This document shows positions 17,568 through 25,733 of a stretch of 27,783 bases of DNA, one piece after another (position 1 is the stretch's first letter; every line of letters begins with the position of its first letter). Both the position numbers and the translations under genes were made by a program. Where the stretch lies: NCBI GenBank assembly GCA_027063545.1, contig JAMORN010000180.1:1-27783 (forward strand), read 5' to 3'. The notes beneath the pieces were generated by a model. It did no database searches. It was not told the DNA's origin and worked only from the letters and a program-made list of their open reading frames with translations. The stretch is from a bacterium (GTDB lineage: Bacteria > JAMORN01).

Positions 17568-18620
17568 ATGGCCGATAGAAATAAAAGAGGCAAGCCAGGG
17601 AAGGTAACAAAGTCGCCAGGGAAGGAAGAGCCTCAAGTTGATCCAAAATTAAAAGAATGGCTTCAAAAAAATACGTATCATTATAGTGATTTCTCAGATA
17701 TATCTAAGTTAGTAAAGGCTAAACAAAAGAAGGATTTAAAAATTTCAGTAGTTATTCCAACGCTGAATGAAGAATCTACTATAGGTTATGAAGTAGAGCT
17801 TATAAGACTTGAATATATGGAGGCTCATGGGTTAGTTGATGAGATAATAGTTGTTGATTCAGGCTCTATTGATGCCACAGTAGAAATAGCTCGAGATGCG
17901 GGTGCTACTGTTTATTATGCAGCAGATATTCTTCCGCAATATGGTACTTATTTAGGAAAAGGAGAAAATCTTTGGAAGAGTTTATACGTAGCAAAAGGTG
18001 ATATTATTTTATGGATAGATGCAGATATAAAAAATGTTTCAGGAAGATTTATATATGGTATTTTAGGACCTCTTCTTTTAAGAGATGATGTTTTATATTC
18101 AAAGGCTTTTTATCAAAGACCTCTTCATACTCCAGATGGAGTTTTAGCAGCAGGTGGAGGAAGGGTAACAGAGATTTTAATAAGGCCTCTTTTTAATTAT
18201 TTCTTTAAAGATTTAACAGGATTATTTCAACCTTTAAGTGGTGAGTATGCAGGTTATAGAACTCTTTTAGAGAAACTTCCATTTTCAACAGGTTATGGAG
18301 TAGAGACAGGTCTTTTAATAGATATATATGAGAATTTTGGTCTTGATAAAATTGCTCAGGTAGATTTAAATAAGAGAATTCATAGAAATAGACCTATAGA
18401 GGAACTTTCAAAAATGGCTTTTCAAATATTAAAAACTTTTATTAGAAAATGTGAGGATTATGGTTATCTAAAAGTAAATAAGAGAGAAGATATAAAGTTT
18501 TTTAATAGATTAATTTCAGAAAGAGAGAATTATAACATTTTAAGTGAGTATATTGATTATATTGAAAGACCTCCAATGATTGAAATAAAAGAGTATAGAG
18601 AGAAATTTTCTATAAAATAA
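17568..18620 (+). CDS. Glucosyl-3-phosphoglycerate synthase-like glycosyltransferase (GT81)
   Basis: Transfers a sugar from a nucleotide donor to 3-phosphoglycerate, the first step to the compatible solute glucosylglycerate (or mannosylglycerate). 350 aa. A basic N-tail (1-20) is followed by the GT-A fold: ISVVIPTLNEESTIG, IIVVDSGSIDATVEIA, the DxD-type motif in ILWIDADIKN, then GGGRVTEILIRPLFN, FQPLSGEYAGYR, and FSTGYGVETGLLIDIYENFG with HRNRP, all GpgS landmarks. I prefer ATG 17568 to the GTG at 17562 because GAAGGGGGTGAT just before it is a nearly perfect ribosome site. The phosphatase that would finish the pathway is not in the window. GDP-mannose from ManC could in principle be a donor. 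Confidence 0.85.
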   Translation: MADRNKRGKPGKVTKSPGKEEPQVDPKLKEWLQKNTYHYSDFSDISKLVKAKQKKDLKISVVIPTLNEESTIGYEVELIRLEYMEAHGLVDEIIVVDSGSIDATVEIARDAGATVYYAADILPQYGTYLGKGENLWKSLYVAKGDIILWIDADIKNVSGRFIYGILGPLLLRDDVLYSKAFYQRPLHTPDGVLAAGGGRVTEILIRPLFNYFFKDLTGLFQPLSGEYAGYRTLLEKLPFSTGYGVETGLLIDIYENFGLDKIAQVDLNKRIHRNRPIEELSKMAFQILKTFIRKCEDYGYLKVNKREDIKFFNRLISERENYNILSEYIDYIERPPMIEIKEYREKFSIK

Positions 18621-18623
18621 CTT

Positions 18624-18656
18624 AAAAAAAGGGAGAGACTACTATTCGTCTCTCCC
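18624..18656 (-). terminator. Intrinsic terminator embracing the Bax inhibitor-1 stop codon
   Basis: Perfect 9-bp stem GGGAGAGAC (18631-18639) with GTCTCTCCC (18648-18656), 8-nt loop, followed on the minus strand by seven T (18630-18624). The loop contains the TAG stop codon of the leftward gene, so the stem includes its last codons. It serves leftward transcription; on the plus strand there is no T tract. Confidence 0.9.
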
Positions 18657-19328
18657 GCCTGATAATATAAGAAGTATTCTAAATATACTCCAGAATAGAT
18701 TAATAATATCTAAAAATAGTCCAATAGCAGCAGCAAGAGGATGAGTTTTTTCTCTTACAAGTTTTGATGTATCATAGAGAATAAAAAGTCCAAATATAAA
18801 AGCACTTGCACCAGATAAAAGTAAGTGAAAAGTATTATTATGGACAAATATCCCAATAACAGATAAGCCTATAATTACTAAAAGTAAAGTAAAAATAGTC
18901 CCAGATAAATAAGAAAAATCCTTTTTTGTTATTAATACATATAAACTTAAACCAAAGGTAACAAATGTTGTTAATACAAGAGCCTGGCCAAATATTTTTA
19001 ACATAAATGGAGATGAAAGTATTAGTGCAAAAATAGGTCCATCAAAGAAACCTACACTAATAGTAAAAAGATAGTAAAAAACAACACCCATAAAATTATA
19101 AGTATTTTTTAATGTTAGAAAAATAAAAGCAATTTGAGCAATAATTGCAATGAGAAAAAATCCTAAGCTACCAACATTTGCTAAAAGTTGAGTTGCACCA
19201 ATCAATCCTGCAAATCCACCTATAGCCATTGTTAAAAAACCAGTAAATAAGTATAAATATGTTTTTCCTAATGTAGAAGTTGCTACCTCTTTAGATTGTA
19301 AAATATCAACAGCATTATATTGTTCCAT
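18642..19328 (-). CDS. Bax inhibitor-1/YccA family membrane protein
   Basis: Seven-helix inner-membrane protein (228 aa) of the BI-1/TMBIM family, thought to leak or transport Ca2+ in a pH-dependent way. Seen: a short cytoplasmic N-tail, KTYLYLFTGFLTMAIGGFAGLIG as helix 1, and the C-terminal signature FILYDTSKLVREKTHPLAAA followed by LFLDIINLFWSIFRILLILSGG. The two Asp residues of the family's pH sensor correspond to those in LYDTS and LFLDIIN. AAAGGAGG lies 7-8 nt upstream of the ATG. It is separated by 259 bp from manC on the same strand, so it probably has its own promoter. Confidence 0.92.
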   Translation of the reverse strand: MEQYNAVDILQSKEVATSTLGKTYLYLFTGFLTMAIGGFAGLIGATQLLANVGSLGFFLIAIIAQIAFIFLTLKNTYNFMGVVFYYLFTISVGFFDGPIFALILSSPFMLKIFGQALVLTTFVTFGLSLYVLITKKDFSYLSGTIFTLLLVIIGLSVIGIFVHNNTFHLLLSGASAFIFGLFILYDTSKLVREKTHPLAAAIGLFLDIINLFWSIFRILLILSGGRDE

Positions 19329-19377
19329 AAATTTTACCTCCTTTTATTTTATAGCTTTTTTTTCAAATAAACTATTC

Positions 19378-19405
19378 TATATAAAATTAAAATAATAAAA
19401 AACAA
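19378..19405 (-). promoter_or_regulatory. Weak candidate promoter of the Bax inhibitor-1 gene
   Basis: TTGTTT (19405-19400) with TATATA (19383-19378) at 16-nt spacing, about 50 nt before the ATG. The rest of the 259-bp gap (19329-19587) is almost pure A/T and shows no ORF or clear structure except the small hairpin near 19550. Many A/T hexamers would fit, so this is only a candidate. Confidence 0.3.
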
Positions 19406-19541
19406 AAAAATTTCCATATTTTTTAATAATTTTATTTTTTTCATAAAATTTATTTAATTGTTTAAAAAAGGAGTTTATAATATATATGTAGTTTATTTAA
19501 ATTTTGAATACTAAAGAATTATAAAAATTATTATAAAATAG

Positions 19542-19558
19542 CTGCCTTCGGAAGCCAG
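19542..19558 (-). terminator. Weak terminator-like hairpin after manC
   Basis: On the minus strand, 30 nt past the manC stop, CTGGCTTCCGAAGGCAG can fold into 3 bp, one mismatch and 3 bp with a 3-nt loop, then CTATTTTATAATAATTTTT. It is the only GC-rich patch in the gap, but the stem is poor. Confidence 0.3.
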
Positions 19559-19587
19559 ATTTATTTCTTTATCTATTTTTAATCTAT

Positions 19588-20994
19588 TTAAACCCTTCCA
19601 TAAATATCTTCAAATCTCACAATATCATCTTCCCCTAAATAATCTCCTATTTGAACCTCAATAATTTCCAACTCTTCATCATAAGGATTTTCAAGTCTAT
19701 GTTTTGTTTCTTTTGGTATGGAAACTTGATGTTTTATATCAAGATCTAAAATATCATCTCCAACCTGAGCTTTTCCTTTTCCTCTAACAACAACCCAAAA
19801 CTCTGATCTATGATAATGAAGTTGAAGACTTAGCTTTTGATGAGGCTTTACAACAATTGTTTTTATTTTATATCCTTCTCCTTCGGATAATACAACAAAA
19901 AATCCCCAAGGTCTATATGAGAAGATATGGTCTGTTCCTTGTACAAGATTTTTATTTTTTAATACTTCAACCACTTCTCTTACCTTTTGAGATTCTCCTT
20001 CTTTTAAAATTAAAAGAGCATCATCTGTATCAATTATATTTATATTCGAAATCCCTACAGCTGCAATTACTTTATTTTTATAATTTATATTTTTATTAAC
20101 AATTAACGACTCTTTTGTATCAATTGTAATGATATTTTCTCCGATTTTTACATTGGAGTTTTTATCTTTATCCATAACCTTATATAAACTATCCCAGCTT
20201 CCAATATCAGACCATGTTAAACTCATTGGAATAATAACAGAGTCTTTTGTTTTTTCCATAATAGCATAATCAATAGAAATAGACTCAAATTCATCAAAAT
20301 GCTCTATTAATTTCTCAAAATTATATCTCTTATATACATTAAATATCTTAGGAGCATACTTTTTATAATCATTAACAATTTTTTTCACGCTAAACATAAA
20401 CATTCCAGAATTCCAGAAGTATTCTCCTGTAGCTACATATTCTATTGCTGTATCAATATCTGGTTTTTCTGTAAATTTTTCTATATAATAAGCAGAGCTA
20501 TCTATTTTTTTTCCTGTTTTTATATATCCATACCCTGTTTCTGGAGCTGTAGGAGTTATTCCAAAAGTTATAATATAGTTATTTGCAAGATTTTTAGCAT
20601 ATTCTAAGTAATCAATAAATCTTCCTTTAGGAGATATAATATGGTCAGATGGGGATACAAAAACAATTTCATCATCTTTTGCTTTCATTTTTTCTTGAAT
20701 ATATTTAATTCCAAATATAATAGCAGGAGCAGTATTTTTTCCTTGAGGTTCTTTTATTACATGAACTTTATTATCTATATTTAAATCTTCTAATTCTTTT
20801 TTAATTAAAAAGTAATAGTTTTTATTTGTAATAACTAATATATCCTCAGGTCTTACATACCCTAAGAATCTTTCAACAGTTAACGCAAAAAAAGATTTAT
20901 TATGAAATAGTTTTAAAAATTGTTTAGGATAATGTTCCCTAGACTCTGGCCAAAGACGAGTTCCTTTACCTCCTGCAAGGATTATTACCTTCAT
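19588..20994 (-). CDS. manC: Mannose-1-phosphate guanylyltransferase / mannose-6-phosphate isomerase
   Basis: Bifunctional type II enzyme (468 aa) making GDP-mannose from mannose-1-phosphate and GTP, with a cupin isomerase domain. Seen: nucleotidyltransferase signature LAGGKGTRLWPESREHYPKQF (6-26, in part), EPQGKNTAPAI, FVSPSDHII, FTEKPD, GEYFWNSGMFMF and WSDIGSWDSLY; then the C-terminal cupin with RPWGFFVVL and the metal site LQLHYHRSEFWVVVRG, ending in EIIEVQIGDYLGEDDIVRFED. Start overlaps the stop of the upstream unknown gene (ATGA), with GGAGGTGA 5 nt upstream. GDP-mannose would feed the glycosyltransferases of this region or mannosylglycerate (inference). Confidence 0.95.
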   Translation of the reverse strand: MKVIILAGGKGTRLWPESREHYPKQFLKLFHNKSFFALTVERFLGYVRPEDILVITNKNYYFLIKKELEDLNIDNKVHVIKEPQGKNTAPAIIFGIKYIQEKMKAKDDEIVFVSPSDHIISPKGRFIDYLEYAKNLANNYIITFGITPTAPETGYGYIKTGKKIDSSAYYIEKFTEKPDIDTAIEYVATGEYFWNSGMFMFSVKKIVNDYKKYAPKIFNVYKRYNFEKLIEHFDEFESISIDYAIMEKTKDSVIIPMSLTWSDIGSWDSLYKVMDKDKNSNVKIGENIITIDTKESLIVNKNINYKNKVIAAVGISNINIIDTDDALLILKEGESQKVREVVEVLKNKNLVQGTDHIFSYRPWGFFVVLSEGEGYKIKTIVVKPHQKLSLQLHYHRSEFWVVVRGKGKAQVGDDILDLDIKHQVSIPKETKHRLENPYDEELEIIEVQIGDYLGEDDIVRFEDIYGRV

Positions 20995-22859
20995 TCTTCA
21001 CCTCCTAACCTTATATATTTATGTGCTATTTTTCTAAGATTCTTATCTAATAAAATATGAAATGTCTGAAGTCTATTCAAGGCTTTTTTAGGAATTTGGG
21101 ATAGAGGAATATATATATAATATTTTTTAAAAGTTTTAATAATCTCTTTTTTCCTTTCGTCAGGTGGTTTTTTAGCAATATATAGAATAAATTTACTTTT
21201 TGTATAATAACATAGTCCATATAGAAGTTTTTCTGATAGAGAATAGTTTTTAAATTCTTTATTCCTTTCTAATATTATCCAGAAATCAGGAATATTTTTA
21301 GGGGGATAAATTAAAAATAAGCCACCATATTTAGCTTTGAATATTCCTTTATGAGTTTGATATCTTTTAAAAGCAGTGGAGTAATATCCTAATGTTGATT
21401 CATTATGATGTTCTGCATACAGGATTCCTTTCATAGGATAAAAATGATCATTATCTTCATCAAAAAATATAATTGTTCCTTCAATATCTACATTATAAAA
21501 TCTTAAATCATACTCTTTTATCAAAATATTCTCTTTATAAAACTCTTTTAACATCTCTTTTATTGCAATACCATCTTTAAGTCCAGAAGAAAATTCTTCT
21601 ATTCTAGAATGTTTTTCTCTTAACAAAGATTTACCAGTTTCTTTTATTTTTTTTATATAGTTTTCTAGAAATATATCTTCAGGAGGATATGAAACTATAT
21701 GATAAAAATGAAAATCATCATAAGAAAATTTATAATCTTCAATCTTTTCTTTTTTTATTTTAAACTTTAAATCAACCCACTCTTTAGGAGACGTATCAAA
21801 GTAGTTAAAAAAGATTTCTGTACTTTTTTTATTGGGTTTTTGAATGAGATCAGCTAGTATCTTTATAGATGTCTCTTTAGAATAGGTTTTTCTATTAAAT
21901 GGGTAAAATCTAGCATTCTTTAAAAAAAGAAAAGCAAAATAGTCATCATCAATAACCTTTCTAATAGATTTTATTAAAGTTATTAAATCAGGAAAAAGCC
22001 TTTTATTCATTAATGTATAATTTCTAGCAAGTTTTAAGATATGATTTAATGTTTGAGGAGATATATTTTTTTCTTTATGTTTTTTGAGATAATCATCTCT
22101 TGTTTTTATTAAGAGATATTTTATTATTTCTTCATAAGTTGATTCTTTAGAAAAGATGTCTAAACTTTGGGATATATATTTATATACAATAAAAGGAATT
22201 TCCCCAGTGATGTAATGAAGATACTTTTCAGGAATATTGTATAATCCTATTTCTTTAGGAGAAAAATTAAAGTCTGATAAAAACTCAAAGTTTCTATATA
22301 TATCCTTTATTTTTAAAAAATCAAGAATATCAACTATAAATAAAATTTTATTATATTTTAAAGTAAGATCAAAGAGTTTTCCGCTTATTATTTTATATCT
22401 TTTTATATCTTCTTTTGTGTAAAAATCTTCGGTTATTTTGGGAATAAGTGTTAATAAATATTCGAGATTGTCAATAAAGTTTAATGAATATGGGTCTGGA
22501 TAATAGGATTCATGTAAATACTTTAATGTTAAAATATTACTATCAACAAAATACAAAGGAATATCTTCTTCTACAGCCCATTTTATAGCTTCTATAGTCG
22601 CTTCTGAAGGATCTATAGGAATAATGATATTATCATATTCTGGATCCTGGTATAATACACATGTTATTTCTGGAAGTCTTTTAATTCCTTCAATAACATA
22701 AGGCTTAGTAAATTCTGGGAGATCTACAGCTATAGTATCAAAATTATTTTCTAATAGAAATTCTTTTAGAAAATGAGTCCATATAAGACTTTTATGAACA
22801 ACAGGAAAAATGGTTATCTCAGGAGATAATTGAAATATAGGATGATTTTTATACATCAT
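20991..22859 (-). CDS. Large unknown protein, possible ChaN/EreA-like (DUF5682-like) N-terminus
   Basis: No confident family (622 aa from ATG 22859 or 621 from 22856; a TTG at 22871 is less likely). Residues about 5-110 look like the ChaN/EreA/TraB-like fold: FPVVHKSLIWTHFLKEFL, FDTIAVDLPEF, then IPIDPSEATIEAIKWAVEED followed by IPLYFVDSN, similar in layout to DUF5682 proteins that accompany MoxR ATPases. The middle (about 110-400) is helical and Lys/Glu-rich. The C-terminal 200 residues have FSSGLKDGIAIKEML, VDIEGTIIFFDED, GILYAEHHNESTLGYYST and FWIILERN, where the EHHNE cluster could bind metal. Soluble, no signal peptide. It overlaps the MoxR gene at its start and manC at its end. Confidence 0.75.
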   Translation of the reverse strand: MMYKNHPIFQLSPEITIFPVVHKSLIWTHFLKEFLLENNFDTIAVDLPEFTKPYVIEGIKRLPEITCVLYQDPEYDNIIIPIDPSEATIEAIKWAVEEDIPLYFVDSNILTLKYLHESYYPDPYSLNFIDNLEYLLTLIPKITEDFYTKEDIKRYKIISGKLFDLTLKYNKILFIVDILDFLKIKDIYRNFEFLSDFNFSPKEIGLYNIPEKYLHYITGEIPFIVYKYISQSLDIFSKESTYEEIIKYLLIKTRDDYLKKHKEKNISPQTLNHILKLARNYTLMNKRLFPDLITLIKSIRKVIDDDYFAFLFLKNARFYPFNRKTYSKETSIKILADLIQKPNKKSTEIFFNYFDTSPKEWVDLKFKIKKEKIEDYKFSYDDFHFYHIVSYPPEDIFLENYIKKIKETGKSLLREKHSRIEEFSSGLKDGIAIKEMLKEFYKENILIKEYDLRFYNVDIEGTIIFFDEDNDHFYPMKGILYAEHHNESTLGYYSTAFKRYQTHKGIFKAKYGGLFLIYPPKNIPDFWIILERNKEFKNYSLSEKLLYGLCYYTKSKFILYIAKKPPDERKKEIIKTFKKYYIYIPLSQIPKKALNRLQTFHILLDKNLRKIAHKYIRLGGEE

Positions 22860-23793
22860 CGTCGCTATCAAAATTATTTAAAAAATCTAAAAAGTCATCA
22901 TCTTCATCTATATCATAATTTTCTATGTATTCTGTTTCAGAAGATGAGTTCTTTGCATTTTCTAATTCTTGTTTGACTTTATCTATAGGTTTACCAACAA
23001 CAGCAGAAAAACTAGAATAAAATAATTCTTTTATTTCATTTAAAGATTCATGCCCTTTTAATTTTTTGTTTAATAGTCTAAGGGCATTTATAGCATCTCT
23101 AACAGAATATGGAAGATTATATTCATGGAGTTGTTGCATGAATTCAACGCAAATTTTTATAATATTATCTTTTAATAAAGGTAGATGATATTTTAATATT
23201 TTTAATTCATCTTCTTTGGAAGGAAATCCTATTTTTATATTAGGAGCAATTCTACTAGCTATATAATCTGGGATTTCAAACACACTAGAATCTTCATTAA
23301 CAGTTAAGGCTATTCTAAATTCAGGATGAGCCTCGAATTTTATTCCTAATGTATTTGAATATAAACTTCTTCTATGATCAAGAAGAGAAGCAAGAGTTGC
23401 CCAAGATTTTTCAGGCATTCTATTGGCTTCATCTAAAATCACAACCCCGCCTTTTATTACTGCAGCAAGAAGAGGAGAGCCTATGTATATTATTTGTCTA
23501 TCTCTATTTAATACAGGGGTTATAACAAGATCTTCAGGTCTTGTATCAGCAGAAACCTGCATAATATACAAATCTAACCCCAATTCTTTTGCTGCAGCTC
23601 CAACGAGTGTAGTTTTACCTATACCGGGAATTCCAGAAATTTTAGGTGTCATGGGAATATCTTCCTCAAAGGCTTTATAAAAAGCAGCCATCACATCATT
23701 AAGATAATCCTTAGAGCCTATCCAAGAAAATTTTGAAACATCTTCACTATCTGGTAAAACTATCTCAATATCACCAATTCTATATCTTTCCAT
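22849..23793 (-). CDS. MoxR-type AAA+ ATPase
   Basis: Cytoplasmic AAA+ ATPase (314 aa), likely a chaperone that remodels or inserts cofactors into a partner. Walker A GIPGIGKT (54-61), Walker B VVILDEANR (117-125), LLDHRRSLY, sensor 1 region FRIALTVNEDS, arginine region IASRIAPNIKIGF, and a lid domain (about 195-270). The last 40 residues are an acidic, disordered tail rich in Asp/Glu (DEDDDFLDFL). Start chosen at ATG 23793; the longer frame from TTG 23829 adds only Phe/Ile/Tyr residues and its TTG belongs to a candidate -35 box. No VWA-domain partner, the usual companion of MoxR, is in the window; the overlapping 622-aa gene is the obvious candidate partner. Confidence 0.85.
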   Translation of the reverse strand: MERYRIGDIEIVLPDSEDVSKFSWIGSKDYLNDVMAAFYKAFEEDIPMTPKISGIPGIGKTTLVGAAAKELGLDLYIMQVSADTRPEDLVITPVLNRDRQIIYIGSPLLAAVIKGGVVILDEANRMPEKSWATLASLLDHRRSLYSNTLGIKFEAHPEFRIALTVNEDSSVFEIPDYIASRIAPNIKIGFPSKEDELKILKYHLPLLKDNIIKICVEFMQQLHEYNLPYSVRDAINALRLLNKKLKGHESLNEIKELFYSSFSAVVGKPIDKVKQELENAKNSSSETEYIENYDIDEDDDFLDFLNNFDSDDDV

Positions 23794-23800
23794 GTAGAAA

Positions 23801-23829
23801 AATATAATAAAAAAATAAAACAAAAACAA
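23801..23829 (-). promoter_or_regulatory. Candidate leaderless promoter of the MoxR gene
   Basis: TTGTTT (23829-23824), a 17-nt spacer and TATATT (23806-23801), ending 7 nt before the ATG at 23793. No ribosome site is present. The same geometry as at 4398-4426. The box lies just after the stop of the YjfB-like gene. Confidence 0.45.
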
Positions 23830-23835
23830 AAAAAA

Positions 23836-23997
23836 CTAGCCAGTTACATCTATCATATTGCCTAAAGCAGGATTATTACCAAAATGAATTTCCAAATTTG
23901 ATTGTATCATTTGTTTTGCTAATTCGATTTGTTTTTGATTTGCAGCTGTAAGCATTGTTTTGTTAAGTTCTAATAAATTGTTATTTTGGATTTGCAT
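23836..23997 (-). CDS. Small YjfB-like protein (53 aa)
   Basis: A short gene with a perfect ribosome site (AAGGAGG 5 nt plus 4 nt before the ATG) and a protein of 53 aa that begins MQIQNNNLLELNKTML. A Gln/Asn/Ala-rich amphipathic helix (about 8-37) is followed by the C-terminal motif NPALGNMIDVTG. This matches the layout of YjfB-type 'putative motility protein' peptides, which are 50-65 aa and end in a P-x-LG-x-x-ID motif. The function of the family is unknown. It lies between the PII-like gene (66 nt) and the MoxR gene (42 nt). A run of eight T follows the stop codon on the coding strand, but with no convincing hairpin. Confidence 0.75.
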   Translation of the reverse strand: MQIQNNNLLELNKTMLTAANQKQIELAKQMIQSNLEIHFGNNPALGNMIDVTG

Positions 23998-24063
23998 TTG
24001 TTACCTCCTTATAAGAAATATCATATTTTTAATATTTATCGGAAGATATATAGAAAACTTTAA

Positions 24064-24411
24064 TTAAAAATCTCCAGAATTTGAAAATAAATTCCCATAA
24101 AATTTTTCTATATTTAACAAGAATAAATTTAAAATACCTTTATCAATAAGTTCATACTCTGAAGAATTTAAAATCTTTTTTACTTTCTCAATAATCTCTT
24201 CATCATCAACAATTCCTAATATTAGCTTTCCATTTATACTATTTGAAGCAAAATTATTTTTCTTAAAAAAGATAGGGATATCATACGTAATTATATGTTC
24301 AAAAGATGTTATATCTGTGTAAAACATATTATATATTCCTAATTCCATAAATACACTAATTATCAAATTTAAATAAGAATTATCTTTTAGTACTAGTACC
24401 ATTAGATACAT
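24064..24411 (-). CDS. PII-like small regulatory protein
   Basis: 115 aa. The layout resembles PII/CutA-like ferredoxin-fold proteins: first strand MYLMVLVLKD, helix YLNLIISVFMELGI, strand FYTDITSF, then GKLILGIVDDEEIIEKVKKIL (in part) as strand plus helix 2. There is no classical T-loop Tyr, so nucleotide binding is uncertain. ATG 24411 has AAGGAG at 7 nt. It overlaps the 3' end of the antiporter gene by 32 nt in another frame. Small PII-like proteins next to transporters often bind and regulate them, so it may gate the antiporter (inference). The identification is moderate because similarity is by fold pattern only. Confidence 0.6.
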   Translation of the reverse strand: MYLMVLVLKDNSYLNLIISVFMELGIYNMFYTDITSFEHIITYDIPIFFKKNNFASNSINGKLILGIVDDEEIIEKVKKILNSSEYELIDKGILNLFLLNIEKFYGNLFSNSGDF

Positions 24412-25723
24412 TATTTTTCTCCTTTTTGTGGTGTTTTTTTACATATGCAATATGAGATGTTTTTTCAGAATATCTTTTGTATGCTTCTCCAGATTTTAAT
24501 AAAGCATATTTAACCATTATAGGTCCTATAATTTCTGTTAGAAGAGTGCTACCCAAAACAATTCCTATAATTTGATTTGAATATTGAGGGAATTCATGGA
24601 TAGAAATTAAAGTTAATGCTATAGCAACACCAGCTTGAGAAATTAGACCAAAACCTAAATATTTAGATATAACATCTGGAGCTTTTGCTATTTTTCCTCC
24701 TATATATGCTCCAAAAATTTTTCCGAAAATTCTTGCAAGGAAGAATAGAATAATAAAGAATAGATATTTTTTAAAGAAAATAATTTTTAGTCTAGCACCT
24801 GCCAGAAAGAAAAATAAAACATAAAAAGGTTGGGAGATATCATCAATAGAGTGAACAAGATTATTTCTATTTCTGGAATAATTAACAATATAAAACCCTA
24901 AAGACATAGCAGCCAGTAATACCGAAAAATGTAAATTTTCAATATTAAATGATTCAAAAAAATCAGGAAGTATTTTATCTATCATAGCAAATAAAATAAA
25001 AAGTATAGCCAAGGTAAGATTTATAAATTCAGGCTTTATTTTACTTTTTTTAGATATATTATCCAAAATTATTCCAAATAATAATCCTGTAATAATACTT
25101 ATAGTTATTTGAAACAATCCTTTAAGAAAAATTAAAACATAAAACCAAAAATTTACATTATGAGAAGAAAGTATAGAATGTACATATGAAGCACTAAAAG
25201 CATATATCATTATACCAATAGCATCGTCAGATCCAACAACAGTAAGAAGAGTTTGTGTTAAAATCCCTTTAGCTTTAAGTTCTTGAATAACAAGAAGGGT
25301 AACAGCAGGTGCTGTAGCACTTCCAATAGCAGCAAGGAGAACTATAAGTTCTTTTGATATGTTTTTTTCTGTAAAGTAATTGGTAAATAAAAAGAAAAAT
25401 AAAGTTAAAAAAAATAAAATAGATAAAAAAGCAAAAATAGACTCTCCTAAGGCTACAAAAATAGGAACTCTCCCCATTTGTTTTAATTCTTTAGTCCTCA
25501 GTTCTGCTCCTATAAAGTAAGCAACAAAGACAAGAGTGATATTACTGATAACTGATAAGTTTGTTACCAAAAATGAATAATTGAATAGATCAAGAATATT
25601 ACCAACGAGCACACCAGAAATAATATAGCCAGTAACCATTGGAATTTTAATTTTAGATAAAAGCTTTCCCCCATAGAAACCTAAGAATAGTGAAATACCT
25701 ATAAAAAGTATATAATCACTCAT
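24380..25723 (-). CDS. CPA2-family cation:proton antiporter
   Basis: Polytopic membrane protein (447 aa, about 12-13 helices), Na+/H+ exchanger domain of the KefB/CPA2 type. Seen: GKLLSKIKIPMVTGYIISGVLVG (the start of the fold, helices 1-2), FVAYFIGAELRTKELK, AIGSATAPAVTLLVIQEL and VVGSDDAIGIMIYA (ion-binding Asp-Asp), plus ARIFGKIFGAYIGGKIAKAPDVISKYLGFGLISQAGVAIALTL. There is no RCK/TrkA-N domain, so control would come from a separate protein, plausibly the overlapping PII-like protein. The C-tail is short, basic and Asn/Ser-rich. It begins 10 nt after EIIA. Confidence 0.9.
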   Translation of the reverse strand: MSDYILFIGISLFLGFYGGKLLSKIKIPMVTGYIISGVLVGNILDLFNYSFLVTNLSVISNITLVFVAYFIGAELRTKELKQMGRVPIFVALGESIFAFLSILFFLTLFFFLFTNYFTEKNISKELIVLLAAIGSATAPAVTLLVIQELKAKGILTQTLLTVVGSDDAIGIMIYAFSASYVHSILSSHNVNFWFYVLIFLKGLFQITISIITGLLFGIILDNISKKSKIKPEFINLTLAILFILFAMIDKILPDFFESFNIENLHFSVLLAAMSLGFYIVNYSRNRNNLVHSIDDISQPFYVLFFFLAGARLKIIFFKKYLFFIILFFLARIFGKIFGAYIGGKIAKAPDVISKYLGFGLISQAGVAIALTLISIHEFPQYSNQIIGIVLGSTLLTEIIGPIMVKYALLKSGEAYKRYSEKTSHIAYVKKHHKKEKNNVSNGTSTKR

Positions 25724-25733
25724 AATAGAAATA

